From Actinomycetota bacterium (GTDB lineage: Bacteria > Actinomycetota > Humimicrobiia > Humimicrobiales > Humimicrobiaceae): a stretch of DNA of 7,147 nt. The stretch lies in contig PMCC01000052.1 of NCBI GenBank assembly GCA_003155275.1, positions 834 through 7,980 on the forward strand, read 5' to 3'. This document shows positions 5,018-7,147 of this stretch, one piece after another (the first letter of the stretch is position 1; every line of letters begins with the position of its first letter). Below the pieces are notes generated by a model, which did not search any database, had not been told where the DNA came from, and was given only the letters and a program-made list of their open reading frames with translations. Position numbers and translations under genes: made by a program.

Positions 5018-6376
5018 ATGAAATACGAGATCCCGTATGGAAAGCAAAAAATAGATATCGACATTCCCGATATTAACATAATCAATTTCAGTGACAATAA
5101 ATCCGGTTATTCAAAAGCAAAAGGCACAGATAATGCATACAAAGAAGCTGCAGGAAATAAAGCTGCCGGAGAAGATGCTTCAAGTGGCAGTACTATTGTT
5201 GAGGAAGCGTCAGACGGAAAAAAAATAATAGAGATGGATATAGCCGAAAAAGATATAATTGAGAATGCCCTCTTAAACCCGGTTGCGGTAAAAAGGCTAA
5301 AGGATGTGGCCTATATGAAAAAAAATGTCTGTATACTGGTTTCAGATATAACAAGGCCATGCCCTTCTTACAAATTTCTGCCTTTCCTTATAAGAGAATT
5401 GAAGGAAGGAAAAGTAGAATCGATTAAAATTATTTTTGGGTTGGGAATACACAGAAAGCATTCACTCCAGGAACAAATAAAGCTTGCAGGCCCGCAAGCC
5501 GCAGAAATATGTGATCTTATAGATTTTGACAGAAACAGGGTCAAGCTTATTGGAACCACTTCCTTCGGGACCCCGGTTGAAGTATTTGAAGATGTGTCAG
5601 ACTCTGATTTTATCCTGGCAACAGGCAATATCGAGTATCATTATTTTGCCGGATATTCCGGAGGTTCAAAAGCTCTTATGCCGGGGGTATGTTCATACAA
5701 TTCCGTCAGGGCCAATCATTCAATGATGCTTGAAGAGATGGCACGTTCGGGCGAGTTTGCGGATAATCCTGTCAGGAAAGATATAGAGGAGGCAGGCAGG
5801 ATTGCAGGTATAGATTATATTTTCAATGTGATACTTGATGACAGCAAGAAAATAATTGCGGCTGTCGCCGGAAAGAACAATGAAGCTTTTATTGAGGGTA
5901 TCAAGATTTATGATTCGATTTACGAGATAAGTTCTGATAAAAAGGCTGATATTGTTATTACTTCTGCGGGCGGCTATCCAAAAGATATAAACTTATACCA
6001 GGCGCAAAAAGCTCTGGAAAGCGTAAAGGATATAGTTAAGGAAGGAGGCATTATAATACTTACTGCAGAGTGCACGGAGGGATTCGGGGAGGACAGGTTT
6101 GCGGAGTGGATGCAAGGCACCCGGGATTTCGAGAGGCTTTATGAAAAAATCAGGAAGGATTTTGTCCTTGGAGGACACAAAGCTGTCGCCGTATCAAAAC
6201 TTTTAACAAGGGCCGGAGTAATATTATACTCAAAGTTTAATGAGTACGAAACTTATAAAATGGGATTTGAAAAAATTGATGACATCCAGGGATTTATTGA
6301 CGAAAAACTTAAACAAAATAAAGATTTGAGTGTTGCCGTAGTTCCAAATGGAAGGTTTATAAAATATTGTATATAG
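5018..6376 (+). CDS. larA: LarA-family nickel-pincer 2-hydroxyacid racemase/epimerase
   Basis: This 452-residue cytoplasmic enzyme belongs to the lactate racemase LarA family (DUF2088), which uses a nickel-pincer nucleotide cofactor. The key residues of the Thermoanaerobacterium enzyme all have counterparts: D110 and R113 in SDITRP, catalytic H145 in GLGIHRKHS and H208 in EYHYFAGYSGGSK, cofactor-linking K218, nickel ligand H234 in ANHSMM, and Q328 and K331 in YQAQKAL. It is therefore probably active. Many family members act on substrates other than lactate, so the exact substrate is open. A hydrophilic, low-complexity segment at about residues 27-68 (rich in K, G, A, S and E) interrupts the N-terminal part and explains the extra length. 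The cofactor genes larB, larC and larE are not in the window. The start has only a weak AAAGAG site about eight bases before it. TATAAG at 4971-4976 may be the -10. Confidence 0.93.
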   Translation: MKYEIPYGKQKIDIDIPDINIINFSDNKSGYSKAKGTDNAYKEAAGNKAAGEDASSGSTIVEEASDGKKIIEMDIAEKDIIENALLNPVAVKRLKDVAYMKKNVCILVSDITRPCPSYKFLPFLIRELKEGKVESIKIIFGLGIHRKHSLQEQIKLAGPQAAEICDLIDFDRNRVKLIGTTSFGTPVEVFEDVSDSDFILATGNIEYHYFAGYSGGSKALMPGVCSYNSVRANHSMMLEEMARSGEFADNPVRKDIEEAGRIAGIDYIFNVILDDSKKIIAAVAGKNNEAFIEGIKIYDSIYEISSDKKADIVITSAGGYPKDINLYQAQKALESVKDIVKEGGIIILTAECTEGFGEDRFAEWMQGTRDFERLYEKIRKDFVLGGHKAVAVSKLLTRAGVILYSKFNEYETYKMGFEKIDDIQGFIDEKLKQNKDLSVAVVPNGRFIKYCI

Positions 6377-6510
6377 GATACGAGATTATTCTTTACTGAA
6401 GCATCTGATTGTATGTATTGCCCTGTTCGGAAAATTCTATATATAAATCATGCGATTATTCTCTACCGAAGAGCCTGATTTCAGATATGGTCCGGTTTAA
6501 AAAATGATAT
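6371..6510 (+). repeat. Imperfect 70-bp tandem duplication after larA
   Basis: Two copies, 6371-6440 and 6441-6510, align without gaps at a 70-base period with roughly two thirds identity. Shared blocks include ATATA, GATTATTCT, GAAG and CTGATT. A third partial start, ATGTAAATCATTATATTATT, follows at 6511. The first copy begins just before the larA stop codon (6374-6376). No open frame explains the pattern. It may be a duplicated 3' RNA structure or a degenerate intergenic repeat. Confidence 0.6.
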
Positions 6511-6570
6511 ATGTAAATCATTATATTATTATGGGATTTTAGAGAGAAGATTATATAATATTGTATGTGT

Positions 6571-6591
6571 GGGAGATGAGATCCCGTTTTT
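6571..6591 (+). terminator. Weak terminator downstream of larA
   Basis: GGGA (6571-6574) pairs with TCCC (6582-6585) around a seven-base loop, followed by G and TTTTT (6587-6591). The stem is short. It is the only terminator-like structure with a T tract seen between larA and the next gene. Confidence 0.35.
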
Positions 6592-6626
6592 AAAAATAAT
6601 AATAAAAATATTTTAATTCCTGTATC

Positions 6627-6681
6627 AAACCATATATTATATAATTAACAAAAATATTTTGCAGTGTTAATTGTGTGGTTT
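6627..6681. repeat. Nested inverted repeats upstream of the last gene
   Basis: Outer arms AAACCA (6627-6632) and TGGTTT (6676-6681) enclose inner arms AATTAACA (6643-6650) and TGTTAATT (6665-6672), all perfect. The inner loop is 14 bases. The element lies about 90 bases before the last gene and could be an operator region or a cruciform or RNA structure. The rest of this 390-base gap holds only the tandem duplication, the weak terminator and AT-rich sequence without a supported gene. Confidence 0.45.
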
Positions 6682-6767
6682 ATTTATCAGTAAAATTTTT
6701 ATGAGTCAGTCATATGTTTACTAAATAAGGAATATGCTGATAGTATGAAAAAAGCAAATAGACAAAA

Positions 6768-7147
6768 ATGGAAATCTTAATAGCGGACCAGCAGATTTTT
6801 ATGTTTTCTGACCAGCTAACCCCCCATTACGCTGAAGTAAAGGCATGGGAAAAGAAGATGGTGGCTTTTGATGCCATGAGCAAAGTGGGCAATTTTTTAA
6901 GCCACCCTAAAGACGATGACTTTGAACTGGTATATCGTGAACACCGTTACCAGCCGTTCTGGCATATTAAAGCCCATTCCAGGTATGAGTATGACCGCCT
7001 TGCAGATTACAAGTTTGAAACACACGGACCGGAAGTCGAATCAATCACTTTCCTTACAGGGCAGTTTGAAGCAGTAAAAGGTTGGATTAAAGTTGATGTT
7101 ACAGAACATTGCATGCAGGAAGAAAAAAGTGAAATCTATGTAGACGG
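6768..7147 (+). CDS. Uncharacterised protein, 5' part (cut by right edge)
   Basis: At least 126 codons are open from ATG 6768 to the window end. I do not recognise the family with confidence. The visible part is soluble, without signal peptide or membrane helix, and rich in aromatic and acidic residues. It contains HYAEVKAWEKKMVAFDAMSK and the distinctive ELVYREHRYQPFWHIKAHSR, followed by YEYDRLADYKFETHGPEV and a later VTEHCMQEEKSE. The single histidine-cysteine pair HC could bind a metal only if more ligands follow. The start is the first ATG after an in-frame TAG at 6759-6761. No Shine-Dalgarno is present, and a weak TAGTAT with a TG extension (6741-6746) would leave a leader of about 15 bases. 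Composition is more GC-rich than the DNA around it, with CGT/CGC arginine codons, much like the membrane protein gene at 2646-3107. Confidence 0.75.
   Translation, partial: MEILIADQQIFMFSDQLTPHYAEVKAWEKKMVAFDAMSKVGNFLSHPKDDDFELVYREHRYQPFWHIKAHSRYEYDRLADYKFETHGPEVESITFLTGQFEAVKGWIKVDVTEHCMQEEKSEIYVD

Noticed and set aside
6745..6780. 11-codon frame MKKANRQKWKS overlapping the start of the last gene
   Set aside because: It is too short to support and has no well-placed Shine-Dalgarno (an AAGGA lies about 13 bases away). A coupled leader peptide is possible but unsupported.

Overview
The window is low-GC, AT-rich bacterial DNA. Shine-Dalgarno sites such as GGAGGTG, dominant AGA/AGG arginine codons and sigma-A-like promoters suggest a Clostridia-like member of the Bacillota. 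That placement is an inference from style and gene families, not from a marker gene. No rRNA, tRNA, CRISPR array or intact mobile element was seen.

Layout. Bases 1-1300 (minus strand) hold a two-component operon: an OmpR/PhoB-type response regulator followed by its membrane sensor kinase, which is cut by the left edge. A 24-bp tandem repeat of about six units fills the junction between the two genes, and the regulator's stop codon lies inside it. Upstream (1301-1956) is a long leader or intergenic region. It contains a candidate promoter with three ATTAAA boxes spaced exactly 11 bp, a strong hairpin beside an orphan Shine-Dalgarno site, and short open frames that look like gene-end remnants.

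Bases 1957-2358 (minus) encode an Rrf2-family regulator with a three-cysteine cluster. A palindrome sits inside its own promoter, which suggests autoregulation. Divergent from it, on the plus strand, is a small two-helix membrane protein (2646-3107), more GC-rich than its surroundings and without a visible Shine-Dalgarno site. It is followed by a strong, probably bidirectional terminator.

Bases 3325-3840 (minus) are the C-terminal remnant of a magnesium-type P-type ATPase, truncated next to a perfect inverted repeat. Immediately upstream, also on minus, is a gene for an unusual protein: an ATP-cone fused to an Mrr-like PD-(D/E)XK nuclease and a C-terminal helix-hairpin-helix-like segment. This is the best candidate in the window for a poorly described system, perhaps a nucleotide-gated nuclease in defence or genome maintenance.

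Bases 5018-6376 (plus) encode a LarA-family nickel-pincer racemase or epimerase with a complete active site and a hydrophilic N-terminal insertion. The 390 bases after it hold an imperfect 70-bp tandem duplication, a weak terminator and a nested inverted repeat. At the right edge starts an unrecognised conserved-looking gene, again relatively GC-rich and lacking a Shine-Dalgarno site.

The genes do not form one pathway. The picture is an accessory region: a signalling operon, a probable Fe-S or redox regulator, a solitary metabolic enzyme, a nuclease, a dead transporter and two genes of possibly foreign origin, separated by decayed and repetitive DNA.
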